This document shows, in pieces, positions 43,985 to 53,098 of a DNA stretch of 64,000 nucleotides. This stretch comes from Natronorubrum tibetense GA33 (GTDB taxonomy: Archaea; Halobacteriota; Halobacteria; Halobacteriales; Natrialbaceae): positions 937,133-1,001,132 of the forward strand of contig NZ_KB913017.1 in the NCBI RefSeq assembly GCF_000383975.1. The letters are read 5' to 3'. The notes below the pieces were generated by a model, which was given only the letters and a program-made list of their open reading frames with translations, was not told the DNA's origin and searched no databases. The position numbers and the translations under genes are program-made. Within the stretch, counting starts at the first letter, position 1, and the number at the start of each line of letters is the position of its first letter.

Positions 43985-45352
43985 ATGAGCTCCGTCGATA
44001 TCCCGCGCGAACAGTGGGCGACCCGGGTCGGATTCATCTTCGCGGCCGTCGGCAGCGCCGTTGGACTCGGGAACATCTGGCGGTTTCCGTTCCAGGTGGG
44101 ACAGGAGGGCGGTGCCGGCTTCCTCCTGATGTACCTGCTGTTCATCGTCGTCATCGGCTTCCCGGCGATGCTTGTCGAGTTCGTCGTCGGTCGCCGAACC
44201 GAACGTAACCCCGTCGGCGCGCTCAAAGAGATCGGCTCCGGGATCTGGGAGTACGTCGGCTGGATCTTCATCGCGACCGGGTTCGTCATTCTGTCGTACT
44301 ACAGCGTCGTCGCCGGCTGGACGATCCGCTATACGATCCTCGGGCTGCAGGACGGCTACCTCGCCGACGCCGCCGAGGCCGAAGGGCAGTTCGTCACGCT
44401 CGCGAGCGGCCTCGACGCCATCCTCTTTCACGCCATCTTCATGGCTGCCGTGATCGCCATCGTCGCCGTCGGGATCGAACGCGGGATCGAACTCGCGGTG
44501 AAGGTGATGGTTCCCGCGATCATCATCATTACCATCGGATTGGCGATCTACGCCGCAACCCTTCCGGGCGCGGGCGAGGCCTACAGCTACTATCTCTCCC
44601 CCGAGTGGGGCGTCATCGCCGACAACTGGCAGAGCATCGTCCCCGCCGCGGCCGGCCAGGCCTTCTTCACCCTCTCGCTCGGTATGGGGGTAATGATCAC
44701 CTACGCCTCCTACCTTGGTGAGGACCGCAACCTCGCGGAGGACGGCGCGATCATCATCGGCTTCGATACCGCGATCGCCTTTATCACCGGCCTGATCGTC
44801 TTTCCGATCCTTTTCACCGCGGGCGTCGATCCGGCCGATCCCGGCGCAGGTGCGATCTTCGTCTCGCTAGCCGCCGCGTTCGGTGACCTCACGCTCGGCT
44901 GGCTGATCGGGGCCGTCTTCTTCGGCACCGTCGCCATCGCCGCGCTCTCGAGTGCGATCAGTCTCATGGAGGTCGTCGTCTCCTACATTATCGACGAGCG
45001 TGGTATCAGCCGACCCACGGCCGCGATCGGCATCGGCGGCGCGATGTTCCTGCTCGGTGTGCCGTCCGCCTACGACCTCGTCTTGCTCGACCTCTTCGAT
45101 CTCTTCGCCGATCAGATCCTCCTGGTGCTCGGCGGACTCCTCCTCATGATTCTCGTCGGCTGGTCGCTCCCCGACCTCGCGGTCGACGAACTACAACGCG
45201 GGATCGGTGACCTCGGCTCGCTCGGCCCGGCCTGGATCTGGGCCGTCAGGATCCCCGTCATCCTCGTGCTGCTCGTCGCGCTCGTACTCGGTATCCTCGA
45301 TTACTACGAGTTCCTCACCGGCCCCTTCGCCGAGTGGGTCGGCGACCAGTAG
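43985..45352 (+). CDS. Sodium-dependent transporter, NSS/SNF family
   Basis: 455 residues with twelve predicted helices. The first helix has the family signature WATRVGFIFAAVGSAVGLGNIWRFPFQVGQEGGAGFLLMYLLF; unwound TM6-type residues (FFTLSLGMGVMITYASYLGEDRNL) and SSAISLMEVVVSYIIDE in TM8 follow. It imports an amino acid or related solute with Na+, well suited to a high-salt habitat. The substrate is not predictable. Confidence 0.95.
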   Translation: MSSVDIPREQWATRVGFIFAAVGSAVGLGNIWRFPFQVGQEGGAGFLLMYLLFIVVIGFPAMLVEFVVGRRTERNPVGALKEIGSGIWEYVGWIFIATGFVILSYYSVVAGWTIRYTILGLQDGYLADAAEAEGQFVTLASGLDAILFHAIFMAAVIAIVAVGIERGIELAVKVMVPAIIIITIGLAIYAATLPGAGEAYSYYLSPEWGVIADNWQSIVPAAAGQAFFTLSLGMGVMITYASYLGEDRNLAEDGAIIIGFDTAIAFITGLIVFPILFTAGVDPADPGAGAIFVSLAAAFGDLTLGWLIGAVFFGTVAIAALSSAISLMEVVVSYIIDERGISRPTAAIGIGGAMFLLGVPSAYDLVLLDLFDLFADQILLVLGGLLLMILVGWSLPDLAVDELQRGIGDLGSLGPAWIWAVRIPVILVLLVALVLGILDYYEFLTGPFAEWVGDQ

Positions 45353-45361
45353 TCGCCCGCG

Positions 45362-45703
45362 TTAGCCGTCCGTCCGCTCCTCGGGAGCCGTCCCGTGCCA
45401 GATCGCCGGGAGCAGGTCCAGTCGGTCCGCAAGCAACAGCCCCAGTCCCAGAAGCAACGGGCCGAAGAACGTGACGACGAACGCGCCACCACCGGGGGCG
45501 ATCACGAGCGCGACGGCGGCCCCGACCCACGCCAACCAGGCCAGCGCCTCCCAGGGCCGGCCGCCGTAGAGTCGCCAACTCGAGAGCGAGAGCGCAAAGC
45601 CGCCGAGCGCGGCCGCCACGACGACCCCCTCGAGCGCCGCCGATGCCGCGACTATCGCGGCGAAGCCGACGACTGCGACGCCGTCGATTCGATCCATTGC
45701 CAT
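45362..45703 (-). CDS. Small membrane protein of unknown function
   Basis: 113 residues from ATG 45703, four hydrophobic stretches (about 10-25, 27-43, 52-68, 72-95) with short loops. No motif recognised. It is convergent with the transporter, 9 bases away. Confidence 0.6.
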   Translation of the reverse strand: MAMDRIDGVAVVGFAAIVAASAALEGVVVAAALGGFALSLSSWRLYGGRPWEALAWLAWVGAAVALVIAPGGGAFVVTFFGPLLLGLGLLLADRLDLLPAIWHGTAPEERTDG

Positions 45704-45853
45704 ACTCGAGTCTCAGAGCGATGGGGCAAACGGGTATCGATTCCCGTCGATGCGCTACGATGCTCACCGACGAACGGCCGATCGAACCACGTGGGCGGCG
45801 CGCGCTGGACCGTGGTGAGTGAAAATGAACCACGGTTCGACTGTGCGCGAGGG

Positions 45854-46081
45854 ATGAGCGACGGAGCAACGCGACGGAGCGAATCGGCTGGGGAGGACGT
45901 GGCTCTCATCGTCGCCAGATGAGCAGCGTAGACGATTGGGTCGTAGACGATTGGGTGGAGGTATCGTCCGCGGGTGGAGCCGTCGCGGTCAGCAGTACCG
46001 TCGACAACCAGTAACGCAGTGCTTCTAGCAACGGGGATTTCCACGTCCTCCCCGGCCGATTCGTTCGCTCCGCTCACTCAT
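45854..46081. repeat. Inverted-repeat-bounded non-coding module (MITE-like)
   Basis: The left arm (45854-45902, starting ATGAGCGACGGAG and ending GGGGAGGACGTGG) is the imperfect inverted copy of the right arm (46041-46081, starting CCACGTCCTCCCC). The 138 bases inside hold a tandem 14-base repeat, GTAGACGATTGGGT, at 45928-45941 and 45943-45956. No reading frame is convincing. Layout resembles a miniature inverted-repeat element. Confidence 0.55.
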
Positions 46082-46086
46082 CCATA

Positions 46087-46182
46087 GGAAGACGCTCCGC
46101 GTCTTCCACGCAGTCGCTCGTGGCATCTGCTTACGGGCGCTCCGCGCCCGTTCGCACGGTCCGCGGGATCGTTGATCCCGCG
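46087..46182. repeat. Three consecutive perfect hairpins
   Basis: GGAAGACGC/GCGTCTTCC (46087-46107, loop TCC), ACGGGCGC/GCGCCCGT (46133-46151, loop TCC) and CGGCGGGATC-like arms 46162-46170 with 46174-46182 (loop GTT). All have stems of 8-9 bases and 3-base loops, the same format as the palindromes inserted in trpC. The rest of 46183-46381 shows no gene. Confidence 0.7.
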
Positions 46183-46381
46183 CTACTCGCGACGACCTCG
46201 CGCAACGTCGGACTGCGGCTCACGTTTCGTTCGCCACAGCCCAGCGTGCGCCACTGCACCTAGATCGGACGATCGGACACGAGATGAGACTCGCCGAGGC
46301 GAACGCCGTGAACACCGCTTCTCGAGCGTATCGCACCGGAAAACGCGTGCGAGCCGCGACGGCTCCCGGGCCCGACCCCCC

Positions 46382-47467
46382 CTAATCACCGCTCGCGACG
46401 GGGACGCTTGCGCGCACCTCGAGTCGATCCAGATCCCCGATAAACGACGCCAGCATCTCCCGCGAGACGTGGGGCATACAGACCACCCGTAGCTCACCCG
46501 TCCCGGTTCTCGAGATCCGCCATCCCTCGTCCCGCAGCGCGTCGAACGTCGACCGCGGCAGGTCGGCCGCAACGAGCGGAAGCGTCGGATCGACGACGTC
46601 GTAGCCCCGTTTCTCGAGGGCATTTGCGAGCCACTCGGCGTTGTGCCGAGATCGGGCGTACTGGCGACGGTAGCCCTCGGGCCACAGTTCGTCCATCGCC
46701 GCCACGGCGCTGGCGACCCCCGCTCCGGACCGCGTTCCGGTCAGCGTCGCCTGCGAGGTCGACTCGAGGTAGGGCGTGTCGACGGCGAGTTCGTCGAGCA
46801 GGTCGTCCGAGCGAACCAACAACCCGCCCGCGGGGACCGCGGCCTGGCCCATCTTGTGGGGATCGATCGCCATCGTGTCGACCGCGGCGTGGCCGAAGTG
46901 CCACTCGTGGTCGGTAAACGGCAGGACGAACCCGCCCCAGGCGGCGTCGACGTGCAACAGTGCCCCGACAGAGCGGGCGATCTCACCGAGTTCGGGGATC
47001 GGATCGACGCGGCCGTACTCGGTCGTCCCCGCGACGCCGACCACCATGGCCGTCTCCGCATCGACGCAGGAGCGGACCGCCTCGAGGTCGGCCCGAAAGT
47101 CGTCGTCCGTGGGAACGATCCGCAACTCCACGCCGAGAACGTCGGCGGCCTTCTGGAAACTGAAGTGTCCCGATTCGGGCATGACGACGTTCAGCGTCCG
47201 CGTCTCCGCGCGGTCGCGAGCGATCCGGACCGCCTGAATGTTCGCTTCCGTTCCGCCGCTGGCGACGTAGCCAGCGGGATCCTCGAGTCCCGCGATTTCG
47301 CCTAACGTAGCGATCGCATCCTCTTCCAGGGCCGTAACGTTCGGATAGGTTCCGGGATCGCCGGGGTTCGTCGCGAGAAATCGTTCGGCCGCCTTGCGTG
47401 CGACCGGGTGGGGCTCGGTGCACATCGACGAGAGCACCCGATCGAACGACTGCGGCTCGATTTGCAT
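46382..47467 (-). CDS. mfnA: L-aspartate / tyrosine decarboxylase MfnA
   Basis: 361 residues from ATG 47467 ([16 protein letters not shown]); a start at 47530 would add 21 residues. PLP-dependent group II decarboxylase: [54 protein letters not shown] and the PLP-lysine motif [17 protein letters not shown]. In haloarchaea it most likely makes beta-alanine from aspartate for coenzyme A; methanogen MfnA decarboxylates tyrosine. Confidence 0.92.
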   Translation of the reverse strand: MQIEPQSFDRVLSSMCTEPHPVARKAAERFLATNPGDPGTYPNVTALEEDAIATLGEIAGLEDPAGYVASGGTEANIQAVRIARDRAETRTLNVVMPESGHFSFQKAADVLGVELRIVPTDDDFRADLEAVRSCVDAETAMVVGVAGTTEYGRVDPIPELGEIARSVGALLHVDAAWGGFVLPFTDHEWHFGHAAVDTMAIDPHKMGQAAVPAGGLLVRSDDLLDELAVDTPYLESTSQATLTGTRSGAGVASAVAAMDELWPEGYRRQYARSRHNAEWLANALEKRGYDVVDPTLPLVAADLPRSTFDALRDEGWRISRTGTGELRVVCMPHVSREMLASFIGDLDRLEVRASVPVASGD

Positions 47468-47795
47468 ATCACGCACGAGTACGTTCACCGGTTTCAACGT
47501 TGCGTTTAGCGCCGACACGTACGGTTTCATACACTCGGAGAAACCGACTCGCGGTTGTCGTCGGGCTTGAACGTCGCCGCGGCTGTGTCGACTAGTCTGC
47601 AGGCTCGAAAAATTGTCCGACGGCGACCGCGGTGTCAGCGAATCGAATCGAACAACAGCTTCTGTTCGACGTATTTGACCCTGTGCTAGACGTCTCGGAT
47701 GAAGTCAGATCGATACACGCTGCAATATCAGATGGTACATCACTTACAAACCTACATCGGTAACGCTTACTACGATTCGACAAGAAGTACGTTAC
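47468..47795. other. Intergenic region holding a ppsA-tail relic
   Basis: 328 bases between mfnA and the antitoxin gene. Apart from the ppsA relic (47635-47703) there is no supported gene; the last 95 bases are AT-rich and probably carry the promoter of the toxin-antitoxin pair. Confidence 0.5.
47635..47703 (-). pseudogene. Decayed copy of the ppsA 3' end
   Basis: The minus strand reads RDV[24 protein letters not shown], next to the real ppsA ending RDVQHEVKRTEQKLLLDSVR-stop. About 14 of 20 residues agree and one Gln codon (CAG) has become TAG. It lies in the same direction as ppsA, so the toxin-antitoxin genes sit between two direct copies of the ppsA tail. Confidence 0.8.
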
Positions 47796-48152
47796 ATGTC
47801 GATCGATATCGAAACGTTCGAGGAAACACCGGAAGAGGAACTCCGGGACCTGAGCAATCCCGAGAAAGTTCTCCAGTTCCTCCTCACGAACGACGACAAG
47901 GCGTTCAAGGCTGCCGAAATCGCAGCTCGAACGGATATCAACGAGAACTCGATTCACACCGTCCTTGGTCGACTCGAGGAGCGTGATCTGGTTCGACACA
48001 AGGGCGAGTACTGGGCGATCGGCGACCGAGACCGCATCCGATCGTTCGGCAGATACCGCCGAGCGACTGAACGGCTCAACGAACAGTATGGAACCGAAGA
48101 CAAAGAGGAGTGGCGAGCTCACGCCGTCGACGACACGACTTCGGAGAACTAG
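47796..48152 (+). CDS. Winged-helix protein, probable antitoxin of the PemK-like toxin
   Basis: 118 residues from ATG 47796. A winged helix of MarR/ArsR type covers residues about 25-80: PEKVLQFLLTNDDKAFKAAEIAARTDINENSIHTVLGRLEERDLVRHKGEYWAIGD (as separate helices and wing), then an acidic C-terminal helix. It ends seven bases before the toxin gene. MazE/PemI antitoxins are normally AbrB- or ribbon-type, so a winged-helix partner is unusual but seen in haloarchaea. The role as antitoxin is inferred from position. Confidence 0.75.
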   Translation: MSIDIETFEETPEEELRDLSNPEKVLQFLLTNDDKAFKAAEIAARTDINENSIHTVLGRLEERDLVRHKGEYWAIGDRDRIRSFGRYRRATERLNEQYGTEDKEEWRAHAVDDTTSEN

Positions 48153-48159
48153 TCGACCG

Positions 48160-48495
48160 ATGGCAAGTGATCTCGAGCGTTGCGACGTCTGCTACGGCGA
48201 CGATCCGTTCAAAGGAGCCGACTATTCACGGCCGTGGGTACTTATCAGCAACGAGTCACAGCCGTTTCAGGGCGATCAGTACATCGCTCTCGCACTGACG
48301 ACCCGAACCTGGCACGACGGATTTGTTCGGATCCCCGACGACGCCTGGGTCGAAGGCGGGACGCCGAAGTCGAGCAGTATCGTTCCGTGGAGCGTGGAAA
48401 CCATCGACGCAAACGACATCGAGTTCCGACAAGGCCGTCTGGAAACGGCACTCGTCGATGAAACCGTTGCCACGCTCACGGAGTATGTCTCTTGA
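48160..48495 (+). CDS. PemK/MazF-like toxin
   Basis: 111 residues from ATG 48160 (MASDLERCDVCYGDDPFKGADYSRPWVLISN). The family pattern is RPWVLISNESQPFQGDQYIALALTTRTWHDGFVRIPDDAWVEGG, SSIVPWSVETI and LDETVATLTEYV. MazF-type toxins cleave RNA. An N-terminal CDVC pair is extra. It follows the winged-helix gene closely and stops 34 bases before the ppsA stop (facing). Confidence 0.78.
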   Translation: MASDLERCDVCYGDDPFKGADYSRPWVLISNESQPFQGDQYIALALTTRTWHDGFVRIPDDAWVEGGTPKSSSIVPWSVETIDANDIEFRQGRLETALVDETVATLTEYVS

Positions 48496-48529
48496 ACGCT
48501 GAAAGCGACCTATCGGAGACGGTTTCGAT

Positions 48530-50878
48530 TTAGCGAACCGAATCGAGCAGGAGTTTCTGTTCGGTCCGCTTGACTTCGTGCTGAACGTCGCGAACGGCGT
48601 CGATGTTCGCCGAGATCGAACTCACGCCCTCGTCAACGAGGAACTGGACCATCTCCGGCTTGGAGCCAGCCTGCCCGCAGATGCTCGTCTCGACATCGTG
48701 TTCGCGACAGGTCTCGATGACGGTCCCGATCAGTTTCAGGATCGACGGGTGGAGCTCGTCGAACCGGTCGGCGACGTGTTCGTTGTTCCGGTCGACCGCG
48801 AGCGTGTACTGGGTGAGGTCGTTGGTGCCGAAGGAGGCGAAATCGATCCCCGCCTCGGCCATCCCCTCGATCGACAGCGCGGAGGCCGGCGTCTCGATCA
48901 TCGCCCCCCACTTGCGCTTCTTGTGGTCGATCCCCGCCTCCTCCATCAGCCGCTTGGCCTGATAGATGTCCTCGGCATCGTTGACCAGCGGGAACATGAT
49001 CTCGACGTTGTCGTAGCCCATCTCGTACAGTCGGCGGAACGCCTCGAGTTCGTGGGCGAAGACCTCGGGCCGGTCGAGCGACCGGCGAATCCCGCGATAG
49101 CCGAGCATCGGGTTGTGCTCCTTTGGCTCGTCGTCGCCGCCCTCGAGCTGGCGGAACTCGTCGGTGGGCGCGTCGAGCGTTCGCACGCGGACGGGACGGG
49201 GATAGAACTCGTCGGCGACGCCGCGGATGCCCTCGACGAGTTCCGTGATGTAGGCGTCCTCGCCGTTTTCCTCGATGTAGTTGGCGGGCGTCTGGTTCAG
49301 CGAGAGGATCATGTGCTCCGTGCGGAGCAGGCCGACGCCGTCGGCGCCCGTCGCGGCCGCGCGTTCGGCGGCCTCGGGGATCGAGACGTTGACCTTCACC
49401 TCGGTCGCGGTCATCGGTTTGACCGGCGACTGCGGACGCACCTCTTCGACGGGTTCGGTCTCCTCGTCGGGTTCGACCTTCTGACCCTCGAGCACCGCAC
49501 CCTTGTCGCCGTCGAGCGTGACGAGTTGGCCGTCCTCGAGGACGGTGGTGGCGTTCGTCGTGCCGACGATGGCCGGGACGCCGAGTTCGCGGGAGACGAT
49601 GGCGGCGTGGCTGGTCATGCCGCCCTCGTCGGTGATGATTCCCGAGGCGCGTTTCATCGCGGGGACCATATCCGGCATCGTCATCTCCGTGACGATGATG
49701 TCGCCCTCCTTGACCTTGTCCAGATCGTCGAGTTTCAGGACGATCTGTGCGGCCCCGCTGACGGTGCCCGGACTCGAGCCGAGTCCGTCGACGATGACGT
49801 CGCCGGAGGAGCCGGTGCTCGAGCCGCCGTCACCGCCCGATTCGGCCTGCATGCCGCCGCTGCCACTGCCGTCGGTGACGCCTTTCGCAGCGTCGACGAC
49901 ACCGCTCGCGTCGGCCGCCTCGACTCCGTTTCCGCTCTCGTCGATGGTGGTGATCGGTCTGGACTGCAGCATGTAGACGTCTCCGTCGATGATGGCCCAC
50001 TCGACGTCCTGCGGGGTGTCGTAGTGGTCCTCGACGCGCTCACCGAGTTCGACGAGTTTGTCGATCTCCTCGTCGCTGAGTACGCGCGCGTTTCGTTTGT
50101 CTGCGGGCACCTCACGCTCGACGGTCTCGCCCGTCTCCTCGTCTTTTTCGTGCATCACCTTCTTTTCGGCGACGGTCACGTCCGTCTCCTCATCGTCGCG
50201 CGGGACGACGTAGTTGTCCGGCGAGACGGCGCCTGAGACGACGGCTTCGCCAAGTCCCCACGCGGCCTCGATGATCATCGTCGGGTCGCCCGTCGACGGG
50301 TGGCTCGTGAACATCACGCCCGACTTCTCAGCGTCGACCATCTGCTGGACGACGACCGCGATGTTGACCGTGGAGTGGTCAAAGCCCTGCTCCTGGCGGT
50401 AGTAGATCGCTCGCTGAGTGAACAGCGACGCCCAGCACTCGCGAACGCGGTCGAGAAGCGCCTCCTCGGTCACGTTCAGGAAGGTTTCCTGCTGTCCAGC
50501 AAAGGAGGCGTCGGGCAGGTCCTCCGCCGTCGCCGAGGATCGAACGGCGACGAACGCCTCGCCGTTGCCGACCTCGCGATAGGATGCAAGGATCTCCTCG
50601 CGCAGCTGGTCGGGGAACGGCGTCTCGAGAATGAGTTCCTGCGCGCGGTCGGCCGCGGTCGCGAGCGCGCTCGAGTCGTCGACGTCGACCTCGACGGCCT
50701 CGAACAGCTCCTCGTCGATTTCGGCGTCTTCGATGAACGATCGATAGGTTCCGGCGGTTACCACGAATCCCGGCGGTACGGGCAGCCCAGCACCCGTAAG
50801 CTCGCCCAGGGAGGCACCTTTGCCGCCGACCTTCTCGAGGTCGCCGGCACTGATCTCGTCCAGCCAGAGTACAGCCAT
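48530..50878 (-). CDS. ppsA: Phosphoenolpyruvate synthase
   Basis: 782 residues from ATG 50878 (MAVLWLDEISAGDLEKVGGKGASLGEL). ATP-grasp domain, then the swivelling domain with the catalytic His in GGMTSHAAIVSRELG, then the PEP/pyruvate barrel (DGVGLLRTEHMIL, SFGTNDLTQYTLAVDRNNEHVA, ICGQAGSKPEMVQFLV). A Gly/Ser-rich insertion at about residues 345-400 lies between ATP-grasp and swivelling parts. It regenerates PEP from pyruvate and ATP, for gluconeogenesis and aromatic synthesis. The same tail is duplicated at 47635. Confidence 0.96.
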   Translation of the reverse strand: MAVLWLDEISAGDLEKVGGKGASLGELTGAGLPVPPGFVVTAGTYRSFIEDAEIDEELFEAVEVDVDDSSALATAADRAQELILETPFPDQLREEILASYREVGNGEAFVAVRSSATAEDLPDASFAGQQETFLNVTEEALLDRVRECWASLFTQRAIYYRQEQGFDHSTVNIAVVVQQMVDAEKSGVMFTSHPSTGDPTMIIEAAWGLGEAVVSGAVSPDNYVVPRDDEETDVTVAEKKVMHEKDEETGETVEREVPADKRNARVLSDEEIDKLVELGERVEDHYDTPQDVEWAIIDGDVYMLQSRPITTIDESGNGVEAADASGVVDAAKGVTDGSGSGGMQAESGGDGGSSTGSSGDVIVDGLGSSPGTVSGAAQIVLKLDDLDKVKEGDIIVTEMTMPDMVPAMKRASGIITDEGGMTSHAAIVSRELGVPAIVGTTNATTVLEDGQLVTLDGDKGAVLEGQKVEPDEETEPVEEVRPQSPVKPMTATEVKVNVSIPEAAERAAATGADGVGLLRTEHMILSLNQTPANYIEENGEDAYITELVEGIRGVADEFYPRPVRVRTLDAPTDEFRQLEGGDDEPKEHNPMLGYRGIRRSLDRPEVFAHELEAFRRLYEMGYDNVEIMFPLVNDAEDIYQAKRLMEEAGIDHKKRKWGAMIETPASALSIEGMAEAGIDFASFGTNDLTQYTLAVDRNNEHVADRFDELHPSILKLIGTVIETCREHDVETSICGQAGSKPEMVQFLVDEGVSSISANIDAVRDVQHEVKRTEQKLLLDSVR

Positions 50879-51034
50879 CTCTAGTGGCGTGGACACCCGA
50901 GCGAATAAAAAGGGTTGCGAACAGTCGCGCCGATTCGCAACTCGGGACCGAATGAGTTTCGACGGTAGGCGCCGGCTTATTGCCGGTTCCGGCAATTCTT
51001 CCGGTCGACGTGCGGCCGGCAGATCGTCGGCTGG

Positions 51035-51904
51035 CTACACGTTTCTGGCAATCGTCAAATAGCCCGTGTGGCCGACCGGCGCGGTCGACGGTCGCGAGCC
51101 CCGGTCGTCGAACTGCATCTCCCGCTGGATCGTCTCCCGGGTACGTACGTTCGACAGGCCGGCCTCGCGGGCCGTCTCGACGACCGCGCGAGTCGACTCG
51201 ATAAAGGGGCTATAGACTGCGACGAAGCCGCCCTCGACCAGTAGCTCCGGGGCGTGTCCGACCAACTCCGCGGCGTCTCCGGTGTCGAGCGTCATCACGT
51301 CGAACGAGGCGGGTTCGAGTTCCTCGACGTCCTCGGTCAGGTCGCCCGTTCGAATATCGACGGCCTCGGCGACCCCGCCCAACTTCATGTTTTCGCGCGC
51401 GACATCGGCGAACTCCGGGTCGCGCTCGTAGGTCACGACCGACGCCCCGGCGCGAGCCATCGACGCCGAGAGCACGCCCGTTCCGGTGCCGGTATCGAGC
51501 ACTCGGTCTCCCTGTGCGATCCCCGTCTCACCGATGATCAGGCCGATGTCGCGAGGGACCATCGGCGCACCCGTGCGCTCGAAGTGATGGAAGAGGTCCG
51601 GGCCGCGCAGTCTGCGGACCCGAAACTCGTCGCCCAGGTGGGTCTCGATGGTGTCGCCCGGTTGCACGTCTTCGGGCACCTCGAGGACCCCCAGATCGGT
51701 CCCCTGCTCTTCGCCGGGTTCGACCAGATAGTTTCGGTCCTCGCGGACGAGCAGGACGGGAACGCGGTCGCTCCCGGTGTCTGGCTCGTGCTCCTCGTGA
51801 GATTCGATCCCGCCGTCAGCTCCGGCTTTCGCATCCTGATCCGCTTTCGCTTCGCCTGCAGTGTCGTCGTTGGCCTCCGAATCGCGCTCGCTCACGCGCG
51901 TCAC
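51035..51904 (-). CDS. trmI: tRNA (adenine-N1)-methyltransferase, TrmI type
   Basis: 289 residues. An acidic N-terminal extension (residues 1-45) precedes the TrmI beta-barrel ([39 protein letters not shown]) and the SAM-binding domain with [31 protein letters not shown] and [11 protein letters not shown]. It would methylate N1 of A57/A58 in tRNA. ATG overlaps the NAC stop (ATGA at 51901), so the two are coupled, a common archaeal pairing. Confidence 0.9.
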   Translation of the reverse strand: MTRVSERDSEANDDTAGEAKADQDAKAGADGGIESHEEHEPDTGSDRVPVLLVREDRNYLVEPGEEQGTDLGVLEVPEDVQPGDTIETHLGDEFRVRRLRGPDLFHHFERTGAPMVPRDIGLIIGETGIAQGDRVLDTGTGTGVLSASMARAGASVVTYERDPEFADVARENMKLGGVAEAVDIRTGDLTEDVEELEPASFDVMTLDTGDAAELVGHAPELLVEGGFVAVYSPFIESTRAVVETAREAGLSNVRTRETIQREMQFDDRGSRPSTAPVGHTGYLTIARNV

Positions 51905-52284
51905 TCGAGGGATTCGACTGCTGCGGCGAGGTCGCCGTCGACGTCCTCGAGGGCCTCGCGGGCCTCGTCCTCGCTGACGCCGGTGCGGGCCGAGACGAGT
52001 TCGACGTCGTCGTCGGGAATCGCACTGCCGGCGTCCGCGTCGCCCCCGGCGTCGGCGCTTCCGCCTGCGGCACCGGACTCGACTTGCTCCGGCGAGCCGA
52101 TGACCTGATAGGTCTCCTGGCCGCGAGCGTCCATCTTCGTGACTTCGGCGTCGTTGAAGACGAGGTCGTACTCGTCGGTGCGGATGATGACCTCTTCGGC
52201 GTCGATATCCTCGACGTCGATGCCCATCTGTTCCATCATCTGTTCCATCTTGCGCGGGTTCAGTCCGCCGCCTCCTCCGAACAT
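51901..52284 (-). CDS. nac: Nascent polypeptide-associated complex protein (NAC)
   Basis: 127 residues from ATG 52284 ([21 protein letters not shown]). The NAC domain is [43 protein letters not shown], followed by a Ser/Gly/Asp-rich linker and a C-terminal UBA ([30 protein letters not shown]). It binds nascent chains at the ribosome exit. The ATG at 52308 is rejected because it adds eight residues outside the family. Confidence 0.95.
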   Translation of the reverse strand: MFGGGGGLNPRKMEQMMEQMGIDVEDIDAEEVIIRTDEYDLVFNDAEVTKMDARGQETYQVIGSPEQVESGAAGGSADAGGDADAGSAIPDDDVELVSARTGVSEDEAREALEDVDGDLAAAVESLE

Positions 52285-52434
52285 ACCCGACACGTCGCTA
52301 CCAGCCACCTTTTACCCTGCGGTCTAGCGCGCCCGGCGGTCGTCGATTCCCTCATACGGTTTGCTGTAACGAGTTGCCGGTGGGGCCGCAGGATGGCTCT
52401 CGGTCCCGCGGCAAATGATGCACAACAGACAGTA

Positions 52435-52953
52435 TCACGCGACCGCGGCGAGTCCGAGCAGCGGGAGAGCAACGTAGACGGTGTGATACAGCAGCGTCGA
52501 TGCGCCGACGTGGACGAGGTATCGACGCCGCGGGTACGAACTGACTCCGGCTGGAATCGCGATCAGTCCACGACTCCACGGGAGCACGTTCGTCCCGAAG
52601 ACGGCGACATCGCCGTAGCGGTCGAACCACTGACCGACCCGACGAAACCGGTCCGACGACGGATCAAAATTGAGGTAGGGGACCGCCGAGACGATCTCCT
52701 CGCCGTATCGTCTGCTTCCGGTGTAGACGGCGAACTGGCCGATCACGTGCGCGACCGTCACGAGGACGACGATCGTTGCGGCACCCACGTGCGTCGGGGC
52801 GGTGAGGACCACGTATCCCGAGAGGAACACGCTCGTCGGAAAGATCTTCCCGACGAGGGCACCTTTCAAGACGAAGACGACGAACAGCGCCGGAAGACCG
52901 GCGACGCTGATCGCGGCGAGGGTGTACTCGAGCGAGAGCGTGATGGGCGACAT
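52435..52953 (-). CDS. DedA/VTT-domain membrane protein
   Basis: 172 residues, with the VTT-domain pattern LFVVFVLKGALVGKIFPTSVFLSGYVVL near the N-terminus, VIGQFAVYTGSRRYGEEI and GDVAVFGTNVLPWSRGLIAIPAGVSSYPRRRYLVHVGASTLLYHTVYVALPLLGLA at the end. DedA proteins are membrane phospholipid/transport-related. Slightly shorter than many bacterial DedA proteins. Confidence 0.88.
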   Translation of the reverse strand: MSPITLSLEYTLAAISVAGLPALFVVFVLKGALVGKIFPTSVFLSGYVVLTAPTHVGAATIVVLVTVAHVIGQFAVYTGSRRYGEEIVSAVPYLNFDPSSDRFRRVGQWFDRYGDVAVFGTNVLPWSRGLIAIPAGVSSYPRRRYLVHVGASTLLYHTVYVALPLLGLAAVA

Positions 52954-53098
52954 GGGGTGAAGCCGGTGTCAACACGGGGAACGGCGCGACACCGAACGTA
53001 CACCGTCAGTCGAACGGGAAGAACATAAAGGGGTGACTGAATTTTCCGATCCAGATACTCGTCCGATCGTCGACGCCGTCGGGCCGTCTCGGATTCGC

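Noticed and set aside
46087-46182. CRISPR array
   Set aside because: Three different stem-loops at uneven distances, not a conserved repeat with equal spacers.
48578-50236. 552-codon plus-strand open frame
   Set aside because: Mirror of ppsA; composition (Val/Asp/Arg runs) is typical of shadows in this genome.
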